From an uncultured Muribaculaceae bacterium (GTDB taxonomy: Bacteria; Bacteroidota; Bacteroidia; Bacteroidales; Muribaculaceae): 64,000 nt of DNA. Shown in pieces: positions 43,027-51,956 of the stretch. The translations under genes and the position numbers were made by a program. The stretch spans positions 1 to 64,000 of the forward strand of contig CAJUCQ010000079.1 in assembly GCA_910584905.1 (NCBI GenBank). Direction: 5' to 3'. Numbering within the stretch: position 1 is the first letter of the stretch; every line of letters starts with the position of its first letter. The notes beneath the pieces are model-generated. The model was not told where the DNA came from. It searched no databases and saw only the letters and a program-made list of their open reading frames with translations.

Positions 43027-43893
43027 TCTTTTTTTGTTGCTCGAATACATCAGCGCGAGCGCCGCCGCCGTGGCCGCCACGGATATGGCGATGACTGCCG
43101 GGGGGTAGAGTTCGCCGGCTGAATCCGAGCTCAGGGGCGTGCCAGGATTGTGCTGAAGCTGAAGCCACGCCGCAACGACGTATATCGAGTTGTTGAGCGT
43201 GTGGGCCAGCATCGGCGCCCATATCGACCGCGTCCATATCAGGAGGTAGCCGAAATAGGCTCCGAGAAGCATGCGCGGCACAAAGCCGAAAATCTGGAAA
43301 TGAAAGGCGCTGAATACGAAAGCCACGGTCCATACGGCCACGTGCTTGTTCACGCCGCCCGTTGTCAGCAGGCGCTGGAAACAGCCTCTGAAGAGCAGCT
43401 CTTCCGAGAATCCGGCCATGATGCCGATAATCATCAGGTTGAGGACGAGACCGGCGAGGCCGGTGTTGCTCCGCAACAGCGTCTCGACCAAGCCCGATGC
43501 CGTGGCTTCCATTTGCCGCGCCGCGGCTTCAAAATCTGCGAGCGACGCCGGAAAATGAAGTCCGGCATTCCAGTATATCAGGCTCTCCATCGCAGGAATG
43601 GAGACAGTGAGGATAATTGCGATGCACAGCAGCGACACACCCGACGGCTCGCGGCCGAGGGCAAGAAGCTCGGCAGGCTTGCGGCATACGAGGCAGGCTG
43701 TGGCGATGGCGGGAAGGATGAAGATGATAAGGTCTTGAATGACCGTGATGATGCGCAGATATGCGGCCTCGTTGCCGGTGATCAGTTTGCCGGCAATGAG
43801 CGAGAGGCCCGTGGTGAGGGCATATCCGAGAACGAAAAAGCAAAGCAACAGCAGGAGTCGGCGGCTCAGGCTGAGGATGAGGTCGGAACGTCG
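43000..43893 (-). CDS. CPBP family intramembrane glutamic protease
   Basis: This predicted membrane protease of the Rce1/CAAX-like (CPBP) family has about eight hydrophobic segments. The conserved motifs are GFSEELLFRGCFQRLL (the Glu-Glu-x3-Arg), FVFSAFHFQIFGFVPRMLLG (Phe-x3-His) and a later MLAHTLNNSIYV. The start is uncertain: an ATG at 43989 would overlap trmN6 by 71 bases, so the GTG at 43893 (RRSDLILSLSRR, about 297 residues) is preferred. Substrate is unknown; members can confer bacteriocin self-immunity or process peptides. Confidence 0.85.
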   Translation of the reverse strand, partial: RRSDLILSLSRRLLLLLCFFVLGYALTTGLSLIAGKLITGNEAAYLRIITVIQDLIIFILPAIATACLVCRKPAELLALGREPSGVSLLCIAIILTVSIPAMESLIYWNAGLHFPASLADFEAAARQMEATASGLVETLLRSNTGLAGLVLNLMIIGIMAGFSEELLFRGCFQRLLTTGGVNKHVAVWTVAFVFSAFHFQIFGFVPRMLLGAYFGYLLIWTRSIWAPMLAHTLNNSIYVVAAWLQLQHNPGTPLSSDSAGELYPPAVIAISVAATAAALALMYSSNKKRFAKLQGNN

Positions 43894-43918
43894 CACGGTT
43901 GGAGTAGAGTGGGGCGGG

Positions 43919-44629
43919 TTATTGTTTGAGATGATGGTAGAGCTCGCCGACAAGAGCGATGTATCCGTCGGAATATTTTCCGTCGGCATTTCGGATTACT
44001 ATTTCTTCGGTGCTTAAGGGGCCGTCGGCGCGGCTGAATTCCCAGAAGCCTCTCGTCGCGTCCTTTCGCGGACTTGTGCGCACTCTTGCGAGGCGTCTTG
44101 CTTTCAACCCGGCGAGCTCGGCGGCGAAAATCACCTCGGCCTCGCGCTCGGCCGGACCCATCAACGCGAGTCTTCCCTTATCCCCGAGCACCCTCGACGC
44201 ATAGCGCACAACGCCTTCGTATGAGAGACTTCCCTCGTGGCGGGCGTCGGCCCTGCGGCGGTCGGACGAAAGGGCGCCGTTGGCGAAGAACGGCGGATTG
44301 CAGATGATGGCCTCGGCATTGTCGGCGTCGAAGCTCTCGTATGAGCCTTCGGCAAGCGAAAGCCTTGGTGACCACGGCGATGAGGCGAAGTTTTCCCGGG
44401 CGTCGGCGCAGGCCTCGGGGGCAAGTTCGACGGCGGTTACGCGCGCTCGGGGACACATGCGCGCCGTCAGCAGGGCAAGCACTCCCGAGCCGGTGCCGAT
44501 GTCGAGCACGAGACCTTCGGCCGGATGTGAGGCCCATGTCCATGCCGCGAACAGCACCGAGTCGCTGCACACTTTTTGACCGCAACGGTCGTCGCGAACC
44601 GAAAAGTCGGAAAACAGAAATTCAGCCAT
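43919..44629 (-). CDS. trmN6: tRNA1(Val) (adenine37-N6)-methyltransferase
   Basis: This SAM-dependent N6-adenine methyltransferase of 236 residues resembles YfiC. The SAM site is VLDIGTGSGVLALLTAR and the catalytic motif is AIICNPPFFANG. The N-terminal DRCGQKVCSDSVLFAAW is a family marker. It modifies A37 of tRNA-Val. It may be co-transcribed with the CPBP gene downstream. Confidence 0.92.
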   Translation of the reverse strand: MAEFLFSDFSVRDDRCGQKVCSDSVLFAAWTWASHPAEGLVLDIGTGSGVLALLTARMCPRARVTAVELAPEACADARENFASSPWSPRLSLAEGSYESFDADNAEAIICNPPFFANGALSSDRRRADARHEGSLSYEGVVRYASRVLGDKGRLALMGPAEREAEVIFAAELAGLKARRLARVRTSPRKDATRGFWEFSRADGPLSTEEIVIRNADGKYSDGYIALVGELYHHLKQ

Positions 44630-44675
44630 AAAAAAAAGAGCTTCCGTGGCGCCTTTTGCGAGGCTCGGGAAGCTC
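44630..44675. terminator. Terminator of rpmH
   Basis: GAGCTTCC (44638-44645) pairs with GGAAGCTC (44668-44675), with an inner GCCT/AGGC pairing. It is flanked by a run of A (44630-44637) and a run of T (44679-44685), so it can work in both directions. It lies between rpmH and the start of trmN6. Confidence 0.75.
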
Positions 44676-44704
44676 AGATTTTTTTGCTCTGCAAGGAGAG
44701 GCGA

Positions 44705-44860
44705 TTACTTGCCGGCCATGGAGCTGGATACAGTCAGGCGGGCGCGGCCTTTGGCACGACGACGGGCCAGAACTTTGCGGCCGTCGGGGGTGGACATTCT
44801 TTCACGGAAACCGTGCTTGTTGACTCTCTTGCGATTCGAGGGTTGGAAAGTTCTTTTCAT
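44705..44860 (-). CDS. rpmH: 50S ribosomal protein L34
   Basis: This 51-residue protein of the large ribosomal subunit reads [17 protein letters not shown] at its start, then [19 protein letters not shown], and ends in SSSMAGK. The basic composition and length match L34 of Bacteroidota. It is too short for automatic thresholds but unmistakable. It is not next to dnaA/rnpA, unlike in many other bacteria. It has a perfect promoter and its own terminator. Confidence 0.97.
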   Translation of the reverse strand: MKRTFQPSNRKRVNKHGFRERMSTPDGRKVLARRRAKGRARLTVSSSMAGK

Positions 44861-44903
44861 TGCCTATGTTGTTTTGTTGATTATTATTCTACAATTCGGA
44901 GTG

Positions 44904-44935
44904 CAAAGGTAGTCTTTTTTTTTGAGACTTCCAAA
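44904..44935 (-). promoter_or_regulatory. Promoter of rpmH
   Basis: On the minus strand TTTG (44935-44932), 20 bases, TACCTTTG (44911-44904). This is a complete match, giving a leader of about 40 bases. Confidence 0.85.
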
Positions 44936-45031
44936 TCCTTGAGGGAATTTTTTTAACACTTCGACCAAATAAGTCCGCATTGTCAATGCAGGTGTTGCCG
45001 CAGGCAGGCCGCGGAGCTATATTGCGGGCAA

Positions 45032-46168
45032 TCAGACAATGAGTTCCACGCCTATGCCGGGGCGGTCGGGGATGGTCACTTTGCCGTCTACAATCTTGAT
45101 GCCGTCGAATCTGTCGTTGGCGATAAGGAGATTGCCGTCGAGGTCGGCGTAGTCGACCATCGGCGCGAGCTGGGCCGCGGCGGTGACGGCGCACGAAGTT
45201 TCGGTCATACACCCGAGCATCACCTTCATGCCCATTGCGCGGGCCAGCGTGGCCATCTGATGCGCCTCGTGAAGCCCGGTGCTCTTCATCAGCTTGATAT
45301 TGATGCCGTCGTAGGCACCGGCGGCGCGGCGCACGTCGGGCAGACGCTGGAGAAATTCGTCGGCAATGATAGGCAGCGGAGAGCGTTCGCGAAGCCATGC
45401 CGTGTCGTCGATGGCGCTTTTGTCCATAGGCTGCTCAACGAAGAGGCAGTTGCGCTCGGCGAGCCAGTGGCACATCTCAAGCGCCTTCTCTTTGTCCGCC
45501 CAGCCTTGATTGGCGTCGACGCAAATCGGCACATCGGTTTTTGAGCGTATTATTTCGACGAGTTCTTTGTCGTTGTCAAGCCCCATTTTCACTTTTATCA
45601 CTTTGTAGGGCGAGGCCTCGTCGACTTTCTTGCGCACCACATCGGGTTTGTCGATGCCGATGGTGAATGAGGTGTTGGGGCATTTTTCGGGGTTGAGTCC
45701 CCAGATTTTATACCACGGCTGTCCCATGATTTTCCCGAGGAGGTCGTGGAGGGCGATGTCGACGGACGCCTTTGCCGCGCGGTTGTCGGGGGCCACTGAC
45801 TCCATGTATTCGTGGATGTCCTCGATGCGGAAGGGGTCGGTGAATTGGCTCAGGTCGAGGCTCGACAGGAAGCGCGTCACGCTGTCGACGCTCTCGCCGA
45901 GATAGGGGGGCATCGAAGCCTCGCCGTAGCCGACAAGGCCGTCGTATTCAACCTCAACCTGCACCCCCGGCGTTGTCGTGCGTTGCGAGCGGGCGAGGTT
46001 GAAGGCGTGGCGAAGCTGAAGCTCATAGGGGAAGAAGCGGAGGTTGAGGCGTCCGCTCCGTCCGCCCGACAGCGGGCGTGTCGCCGAGTCGAGAGCGGAG
46101 ATGGATATCGGAGAGGCGGCGGCTACGGCTCCGAGGAGTCCGGCCTTGAGAAATTTGCGGCGGTTCAT
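45032..46168 (-). CDS. Tat-exported dipeptide (L-Ala-D/L-Glu-type) epimerase
   Basis: This enolase-superfamily epimerase (muconate-lactonizing subgroup) has 378 residues. The ATG at 46168 gives a twin-arginine signal MNRRKFLKAGLLGAV. The catalytic lysines lie in YKVIKVKMG (Lys-x-Lys) and INIKLMKSTG, and the metal ligands in CVDANQGW, FVEQPM and IADEF. GCMTETSCAVTAAAQ is the conserved C-terminal strand. Such enzymes convert L-Ala-D-Glu, or similar D-Glu dipeptides, from murein into L,L-dipeptides. Unlike the cytoplasmic E. coli enzyme, this one is predicted to act outside the cytoplasm. It follows the NlpC/P60 peptidase by 26 bases. Confidence 0.93.
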   Translation of the reverse strand: MNRRKFLKAGLLGAVAAASPISISALDSATRPLSGGRSGRLNLRFFPYELQLRHAFNLARSQRTTTPGVQVEVEYDGLVGYGEASMPPYLGESVDSVTRFLSSLDLSQFTDPFRIEDIHEYMESVAPDNRAAKASVDIALHDLLGKIMGQPWYKIWGLNPEKCPNTSFTIGIDKPDVVRKKVDEASPYKVIKVKMGLDNDKELVEIIRSKTDVPICVDANQGWADKEKALEMCHWLAERNCLFVEQPMDKSAIDDTAWLRERSPLPIIADEFLQRLPDVRRAAGAYDGINIKLMKSTGLHEAHQMATLARAMGMKVMLGCMTETSCAVTAAAQLAPMVDYADLDGNLLIANDRFDGIKIVDGKVTIPDRPGIGVELIV

Positions 46169-46194
46169 GGCAGATGGTGGTAGTGTGTCGTTTT

Positions 46195-47376
46195 TTAGGG
46201 CTTGAGATTGAAATACCAAGGGTGATTGCGGGCGCGGGTTATGCCCGGAGTTTCCTCGCAGCCGGAGATGCGGACTGCATGGAGGAAGGGGGTGGTGAGA
46301 TAGGAGGGGTCGTCGGGGTCGACAGAGTTGCGTTTCACGCGTCCCGATGAGTGGACGTAGTGGCCGTTGTTGTCGTAGATGGCCACGTGGGTCACTTTGC
46401 CGGTCTTTGCATTTCCGAAGAACAGCAGGTCGCCGGCTTCGCATTTGCGCCAGTCCTTGGCTTCGATGCGTTTGCCCGTGATGGCCTGTTGCGAGGCATC
46501 GCGCATAAGTATGATGCCGTTGGCGAGATAGCTCACTTTGGCGAGGCCCGAGCAGTCGAGGCTTTTTATCGAGGTGCCGCCCCAAAGATAGGGCGTGCCT
46601 TCCATCGAGTAGGCGATATCGAGGATTTTCTCGGGGTTGAAATTCTGGTCGGCCCATACGTCGACCGGCGTAAGGTCGGCTATCGGGGCGTAGCCCGTGC
46701 GTCCGTCGGGAAGCTTGATGAGGATGCGTCCGTTGCTGACGCTGCCTTTGCCTTCCACGGCTTCGACGATATTGCCGTTGACAAGGTCGGTGACTGCATC
46801 GCGCAGGCCGGTGGCATCGGCGGTGCGGTAGGCGCGGGTCTGATAGGGGCTGCTGACGATGTAGCGTCGGCTTGAGCGCCATGCCTTCATCTCGGCTGCG
46901 GACTTGAGGCTGATTGAGCTGCCCGTTACCCACGCGATATATCCGTCAGGGGTCTGGACGCGATACCAGTCGCCTTCCTTTTCGAGGACGCGGAGCGGCA
47001 TGCCCATGATTGCCTGCGAGGCCATTTCGGATGCGTGGCCCGGGCGCGTGCGGAGACATGCCACGGATATGCGCGGCTGAGCCCAAAGCGTGTCGGGAAG
47101 CACGGCGATTCGGTCGCTGTAGTCAGCGCCTGAGGCGTTAAGCTGGGCCACAAGGGCGTCGCGGGCCGAAGCCTCGGAGGTCTTACCGCCGACAATCATC
47201 CCGCCGTCGGGGTCGTTGTAGGCTTTTATGTCGAATACAACCTGACGTTTGTCCGGCGCATGGACAGCGCGCACCTCGTCGATGATTTTAGAGGCTTTGC
47301 CTACCGCTTCGATTGACGACTGGGCGCCTGCGCCGAAAGCTATAAGAAGACTTAGGGAAAAAAGTGTGTGTTTCAT
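46195..47376 (-). CDS. NlpC/P60 murein peptidase with SH3 domains (YkfC-like)
   Basis: This periplasmic gamma-D-glutamyl-L-diamino acid endopeptidase (C40) has 393 residues. A signal peptide is cut near FGAGAQSSI. Two bacterial SH3-type domains follow, one with GMPLRVLEKEGDWYRVQTPDG and one with NGRILIKLPDGRTGY. The C40 domain starts at GTPYLWGG. The catalytic Cys is in SLDCSGLAKV and the His in VTHVAIYDNNG. Its product would be L-Ala-D-Glu, the substrate of the adjacent epimerase. The ATG lies directly after the transglutaminase stop (TAAATG). Confidence 0.93.
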   Translation of the reverse strand: MKHTLFSLSLLIAFGAGAQSSIEAVGKASKIIDEVRAVHAPDKRQVVFDIKAYNDPDGGMIVGGKTSEASARDALVAQLNASGADYSDRIAVLPDTLWAQPRISVACLRTRPGHASEMASQAIMGMPLRVLEKEGDWYRVQTPDGYIAWVTGSSISLKSAAEMKAWRSSRRYIVSSPYQTRAYRTADATGLRDAVTDLVNGNIVEAVEGKGSVSNGRILIKLPDGRTGYAPIADLTPVDVWADQNFNPEKILDIAYSMEGTPYLWGGTSIKSLDCSGLAKVSYLANGIILMRDASQQAITGKRIEAKDWRKCEAGDLLFFGNAKTGKVTHVAIYDNNGHYVHSSGRVKRNSVDPDDPSYLTTPFLHAVRISGCEETPGITRARNHPWYFNLKP

Positions 47377-48753
47377 TTATTTTACGGGGTGTACGTCTAT
47401 GAGTTTGAGTGTCTGATTCCATCCGGGATAGAACAGATTGCCTTTGGAGCACTCGACTTCGCCCATCTGGAAGTCGACGGTCTCGCTGCGCACATATCGC
47501 TTGGCAGGATAGAGCGCGCCGCAGACGCCGCGGTTTGTGGCAAAGCGGTGTGCGTCGATGCCGTGGGAATAGAAGCCTTGGACGGCGGGGTCGGACGAGG
47601 TCGTGTAGCGCCCGAATGACACATCCACAGGCAGCCATCCGACGCCTTCGAAGTACACTTCGGCCCAGTCGTGGAGATTCTTTTCTCCCGGGTGGAGCAT
47701 CCATCCGCTTTCCCAGCGCGCGGGCACGCCGAGGGTGCGCATCAGCGAGATGTAGAGCAGCGACACCTGTCCGCAGTCGCCGTGGCCTTCGCGCAGAACG
47801 TATTCGGGAATGCACGGGATGGTGGAGTATTCGCGCGCGCCGGCCCACGGGTAGCGGCCGATTATGTAGTCGAATACGAGTTCGCTTTGGCGGTAAGGGT
47901 TTTTCTCTTCTCCGACGATGGCTTTGGCAAGGGAATCGAGCCTTACGATGTGCGGGGCCTCGGGGCGCGTAAACCGCAGGTATTCATCCGACGTCCTGTC
48001 GTAGTCTTTTATGCGGGCAAGGATGTCTTTTTCCGACACATACTGCCCTCGGGTGATAAACCGCGCCGTGTATTCGAATCTCGCCGTGTCGCCCGGGGCT
48101 TTCGGAGCGGGCGCCGAGAAATAGATTGTCGAGTGGACCGATTCCTCCGGTGTCGACAGGATGTAGGGTCTGTGCGAGGTCGAGAGTATCTCGGGCTTGC
48201 TTTGGCGGGCGCTCTCAATCGGCACGGGCATCCATACCCGCAGACTGTCGCCTTTCAGGGCGTCATCGTAAGGCACTTCGATGGTAAACGAATACGTCAC
48301 CTCGTGCGCTCCGCCGACGGGATTGCGGCCTTCAGTAAAGTCTATCACGGAGTCGACGTACGCTATCCGCGCTTCTGAGGCGTGGTCGCCCCGGCGGCGC
48401 GCTCCGCCGTTCATGTCGGGGTTGAGCAGTTTGAGATTCCTGATTGCCTTGCGGTGAAGGCGGAGGGTGTCGTCGATGGTCTCCGCTTCCATGTATCCGA
48501 GGGCTATGAAGCGCCGGATATCGTCCTCGCTTGTTTCCGGGTAGTCTTTCCTTATGGCCTCAAGAGCTTCCTCGGGCGTCAGGCTGAAGTCGGCGCGGAT
48601 GCGCGCGCTGATGGCGGCGGCGGAGTCCGATTCAATCCATGAGGGGAGCGCCGGCGAGCCTGCGGCGTTGTCGGGATTGCGTGTGATACAGGAGATGGCG
48701 CCGGCGAGTATTGCCGTCAGGGCGGCTGTGCTGAATATTCGGCTTCGTGTCAT
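47377..48753 (-). CDS. Transglutaminase-like lipoprotein
   Basis: This protein of 458 residues starts at the ATG at 48753 (MTRSRIFSTAALTAIL) and has a lipobox ending in AGAISC. The transglutaminase-like core carries the Cys-His-Asp triad in GHGDCGQVSLL, NLHDWAEVYF and WLPVDVSFGRY. An N-terminal helical region of about 80 residues reads like SLTPEEALEAIRKDYPETSEDD. It may act as a peptidase or amidase on envelope peptides. As first gene of the operon before the NlpC/P60 and epimerase genes, it probably handles murein fragments; this is inferred from position only. Confidence 0.85.
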   Translation of the reverse strand: MTRSRIFSTAALTAILAGAISCITRNPDNAAGSPALPSWIESDSAAAISARIRADFSLTPEEALEAIRKDYPETSEDDIRRFIALGYMEAETIDDTLRLHRKAIRNLKLLNPDMNGGARRRGDHASEARIAYVDSVIDFTEGRNPVGGAHEVTYSFTIEVPYDDALKGDSLRVWMPVPIESARQSKPEILSTSHRPYILSTPEESVHSTIYFSAPAPKAPGDTARFEYTARFITRGQYVSEKDILARIKDYDRTSDEYLRFTRPEAPHIVRLDSLAKAIVGEEKNPYRQSELVFDYIIGRYPWAGAREYSTIPCIPEYVLREGHGDCGQVSLLYISLMRTLGVPARWESGWMLHPGEKNLHDWAEVYFEGVGWLPVDVSFGRYTTSSDPAVQGFYSHGIDAHRFATNRGVCGALYPAKRYVRSETVDFQMGEVECSKGNLFYPGWNQTLKLIDVHPVK

Positions 48754-48791
48754 GGTAAACTGCAATAAACAAATAATTGCTAAAGATAAAG

Positions 48792-48829
48792 AAAAAGACC
48801 CGGCCACACAAGTGCGGTCGGGTCTTTTT
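48792..48829. terminator. Terminator between ychF and the transglutaminase gene
   Basis: AAAAAGACCCG (48792-48802) pairs with CGGGTCTTTTT (48819-48829), with further inner pairs. The stem carries an A-run on one side and T-run on the other. It lies 20 bases past the ychF stop on the minus strand. Confidence 0.9.
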
Positions 48830-48848
48830 AATATTTTTATAGATTTTT

Positions 48849-49952
48849 TCAGACATTGAAGCGGAAGTGCATGATGTCGCCGTCCTGCACCACATACTCT
48901 TTGCCCTCGACGCCGAGCTTGCCGGCCTCGCGGACTCCGGTCTCGCCTCCGTAGGCCACGTAATCCTCGTATTTTATCACTTCGGCGCGTATAAAACCCT
49001 TCTCGAAGTCGGTGTGGATAATGCCGGCGCATTTGGGAGCTTTAGAACCGCGGATGAAGGTCCACGCCCTGACTTCGTCGGCTCCGGCAGTGAAGTAGGT
49101 CTGCAGGTCGAGGAGCGCATAGGCCGCGCGGATAAGGCGCGACACACCCGATTCCTCAAGACCTATTTCCTGAAGGAATTCCTGACGCTCCTCCCATGTG
49201 TCGAGTTCGGCGATTTCACTTTCGGTCCGAGCCGAGATGATGAGCAGGCCTGCGCCTTCGTTGCGGATGGCCTCGCGGACGGCGTCGACGTATTTGTTGC
49301 CGTTGGCTGCGGCGGCGTCATCGACGTTGCAGACATAGAGCACGGGCTTGGCCGTGAGGAGGAAAAGTTCGCGGAAAAACTTTTGCTCGTCGGGCGTCTC
49401 GAATACAACCGAGCGCGCAGGTTCGCCTTTGTCGAGGGCTTCTTTGATTTGGCGGAGCACCTCATACTGCATCTTTGCCGTCTTGTCGCCTCCCGTCTGA
49501 GCCTGCTTGAGGGTTTTGGCTATGCGGCTTTCGACCGTTTCGAGGTCTTTGATCATCAGCTCGGTGTCGATAATGTCTTTGTCGCGCACGGGGTCGACCG
49601 AGCCGTCTACGTGCGTGATATTATCGTCGTCGAAGCAGCGGAGCACGTGTATGATTGCATCCGTCTCGCGGATATTGGCAAGGAATTTGTTGCCGAGGCC
49701 CTCGCCGCGCGAAGCACCTTTGACAAGACCGGCGATGTCGACAATCTCGACCGTTGCCGGCACGACCGACCGCGGCGAGCACATGTCGACCAGTTTCGTC
49801 AGGCGGTCGTCGGGGACGGTGATTACGCCCACATTGGGCTCGATGGTGCAGAAGGGGAAGTTGGCCGACTGCGCCTTGGCGTTGGAGAGACAATTGAAAA
49901 GCGTGGATTTGCCGACGTTGGGCAGGCCCACGATGCCGCATTGAAGTGCCAT
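48849..49952 (-). CDS. ychF: Redox-regulated GTPase/ATPase YchF
   Basis: This Obg-related P-loop ATPase binds ribosomes and responds to stress. The 367-residue protein has GLPNVGKSTLFNCLSNAKAQ (P loop), FPFCTIEPNVG, DIAGLVKGASRGEGLGNKFL and a C-terminal TGS domain ending in YVVQDGDIMHFRFNV. The length is standard. Confidence 0.97.
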   Translation of the reverse strand: MALQCGIVGLPNVGKSTLFNCLSNAKAQSANFPFCTIEPNVGVITVPDDRLTKLVDMCSPRSVVPATVEIVDIAGLVKGASRGEGLGNKFLANIRETDAIIHVLRCFDDDNITHVDGSVDPVRDKDIIDTELMIKDLETVESRIAKTLKQAQTGGDKTAKMQYEVLRQIKEALDKGEPARSVVFETPDEQKFFRELFLLTAKPVLYVCNVDDAAAANGNKYVDAVREAIRNEGAGLLIISARTESEIAELDTWEERQEFLQEIGLEESGVSRLIRAAYALLDLQTYFTAGADEVRAWTFIRGSKAPKCAGIIHTDFEKGFIRAEVIKYEDYVAYGGETGVREAGKLGVEGKEYVVQDGDIMHFRFNV

Positions 49953-50008
49953 ATTATGCTATTGTATATAAGTTTTCGGATTGATGACAGCCTCCGTGGC
50001 CGAATACC

Positions 50009-50038
50009 TGCGTCGGCAGGCTATACCGGCCCGACGCA
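50009..50038 (-). promoter_or_regulatory. Hairpin in the ychF leader
   Basis: TGCGTCGG (50009-50016) pairs with CCGACGCA (50031-50038) around a 14-base loop. It would lie in the untranslated leader of ychF if the promoter at 50073-50080 is used. Confidence 0.35.
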
Positions 50039-50072
50039 AGCGGCGCGCGGGGCAGTCAAGCGTTTCAGCCTG

Positions 50073-50080
50073 CAAAATTA
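50073..50080 (-). promoter_or_regulatory. -7 box of ychF
   Basis: On the minus strand TAATTTTG with CTTG (50104-50101) exactly 20 bases upstream, three of four bases of TTTG. The leader would be about 117 bases and includes a hairpin. Confidence 0.5.
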
Positions 50081-50117
50081 CTCAAACTCGGCGAAAAAAA
50101 CAAGTGGCGCCGCGGGG

Positions 50118-51935
50118 TCAGTCTTCGCAATAGTGGCGCAGGACGCGGCGGTAGGAGTTGAATATCTTGCTCTTTGAGACGAAGCCTACGTATGAGCCGT
50201 TCTGCTCCACCACGGGCAGGTTCCAAGCGCCCGTGTCGTCGAAAAGCTTCATCACCGAGTCCATCGAGTTGCCGATTTCGATTTTTCCCGGCGGAGACGT
50301 CATGAATGTGCTGACCCGCATTTTTCTATACAGGTCGGGGCGGAACATGATGTTGCGGATGTCGTCGAGGAGCACCACTCCGACGAGTTCTTTGCGCTCG
50401 TTGATTACGGGGAAAAGATTGCGCTTGCTCTGCGAGATGACATCGACCATCTCTTTGAGGGTCATATCGGGGTAGACCGGCATGAAGTCGGTTTCAATCA
50501 CATTGTTGACCTTCAGGAGCGTGAGCACGGCTTTGTCCTTGTGGTGGGTCATGAGTTCGCCTCGCTTTGCAAGGCGCATCGTATAGATGCTGTAAGGCTC
50601 GAACATCTTTATCGTGCCGTAAGAAATCGTGCTCACTATCAGCAGGGGAAGGAATAGCGAGTAGCCCCCCGTAAGTTCGGCCGTGAGGAAGATTGCCATG
50701 AGCGGGGCGTGCATCACTCCGGCCATCACCCCCGCCATGCCTATCAGCGCGAAATTCTTGGTCGATAGCGTCATTCCTCCCGGGAGGCCGATGGAGTTGA
50801 GGGCGAAGGCAAAGAGGAAGCCGGTCAGACACCCTACGTAGAGCGACGGCGCGAAAGTGCCGCCGACGCCTCCGGCTCCGTTTGTCGACGAGGTGGCGAA
50901 GCCTTTCATGAGCACGACGAGGAATATGAACAGGATGAGAAACCACACCGAGTCGCGGTCGCCGTAGAATATCGAGCCTTCGACAATCGAGCTGGGGTCG
51001 CCGGCAAGAAGCCCTGTTATAGACCCGTAGCCTTCGCCGTAAAGCGGCGGGAAAAGGAACACAAGCGCCGAAAGAATCAGGCAGCCGACTGCCGTCTTGA
51101 CCCAGCGGTGCTTGAAGCGGCGGAAAAAGTTTTCCATCATGTTCATCACCCGCGTGAAATACAGCGATGCAAAGCCGCATACAAGTCCGAGCAGAATGAC
51201 AAAGGGAATACGCGACGTATAGAAATCCTCGCTCTGGGCAAAGAAGAATTCGAATTCGTAGCCCGTGTAGACGTAGGCTATTGTCGCCGACGTGACCGAC
51301 GCAATCAGCAGCGGCATCACCGACACGGTGGTGAGGTCGAGCATCAGCACCTCAAGCGTGAACAGCATCCCGGCAATCGGGGCTTTGAAGATTCCGGCTA
51401 TTCCGGCCGCGGCTCCGCATCCGACGAGTATCATTAGAATGCGCGGCGACATGCGGAACGTGGCTCCGAGGTTCGAGCCGATAGCCGCTCCCGTGTAGAC
51501 AATCGGGCCCTCGGCTCCGACCGAGCCTCCGAAGCCGATTGTAACCGATGACGCTACGACTGACGTGTAGATGTTGTGGCGCTTCAGGCGGCTTTTGTTC
51601 TGAGAGATGGCGTACAGCACGCGGGTGACACCGTGGGAGATGTCATCGCGGACGATATAGCGCACGTAAAGCGTCGCAAGCACCACGCCGGCGGCCGGAA
51701 GGAGGATGTAGAGGTAGTTTCCGGAGTCGACGCTGATATGAGATGTGAGTAGCCCTGAAATCGTGTGAATCAAGAATTTGAGGACGAGGGCGGCAAGGCC
51801 CGAAAAGATTCCGACAAGCAATGCGAGGACAAGTACGAAATCTTTCTCCTTTATATGTTTTTCGCGCCAGATGAGGAAGCGCAGAAACGCCTCGCGGAGA
51901 CGGCGGTGGCGTACGGGGGTGAGTTCTTTCATCAT
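50118..51935 (-). CDS. ClC-type chloride channel/antiporter with CBS domains
   Basis: This 605-residue membrane protein has about ten hydrophobic helices (residues 30-440) and two CBS domains at the C-terminus. The signature region GFGGSVGAEGPIVYTG holds the gating glutamate. GAEGP replaces the GREGP usual in this region. GAGGVGGTFAPSLYVG is the second selectivity stretch, and MAGVMHAPLMAIFLTAELTGG is the conserved helix near the end. The CBS pair (TDFMPVYPDMTL and VSTFMTSPPGKIE) suggests nucleotide control. An ATG one codon after the given start is equally possible. Confidence 0.93.
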   Translation of the reverse strand: MMKELTPVRHRRLREAFLRFLIWREKHIKEKDFVLVLALLVGIFSGLAALVLKFLIHTISGLLTSHISVDSGNYLYILLPAAGVVLATLYVRYIVRDDISHGVTRVLYAISQNKSRLKRHNIYTSVVASSVTIGFGGSVGAEGPIVYTGAAIGSNLGATFRMSPRILMILVGCGAAAGIAGIFKAPIAGMLFTLEVLMLDLTTVSVMPLLIASVTSATIAYVYTGYEFEFFFAQSEDFYTSRIPFVILLGLVCGFASLYFTRVMNMMENFFRRFKHRWVKTAVGCLILSALVFLFPPLYGEGYGSITGLLAGDPSSIVEGSIFYGDRDSVWFLILFIFLVVLMKGFATSSTNGAGGVGGTFAPSLYVGCLTGFLFAFALNSIGLPGGMTLSTKNFALIGMAGVMAGVMHAPLMAIFLTAELTGGYSLFLPLLIVSTISYGTIKMFEPYSIYTMRLAKRGELMTHHKDKAVLTLLKVNNVIETDFMPVYPDMTLKEMVDVISQSKRNLFPVINERKELVGVVLLDDIRNIMFRPDLYRKMRVSTFMTSPPGKIEIGNSMDSVMKLFDDTGAWNLPVVEQNGSYVGFVSKSKIFNSYRRVLRHYCED

Positions 51936-51956
51936 AGATTCTGAGGAATATATGCG

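Noticed and set aside
44886..45031. A small gene between rpmH and the epimerase
   Set aside because: The stretch holds the rpmH promoter and AT-rich sequence only; no start-to-stop frame has protein-like composition.
46169..46933. An N-terminal extension of the epimerase frame
   Set aside because: It overlaps the NlpC/P60 gene in another frame and is Arg/Pro/His-rich; the Tat signal at the inner ATG defines the real start.
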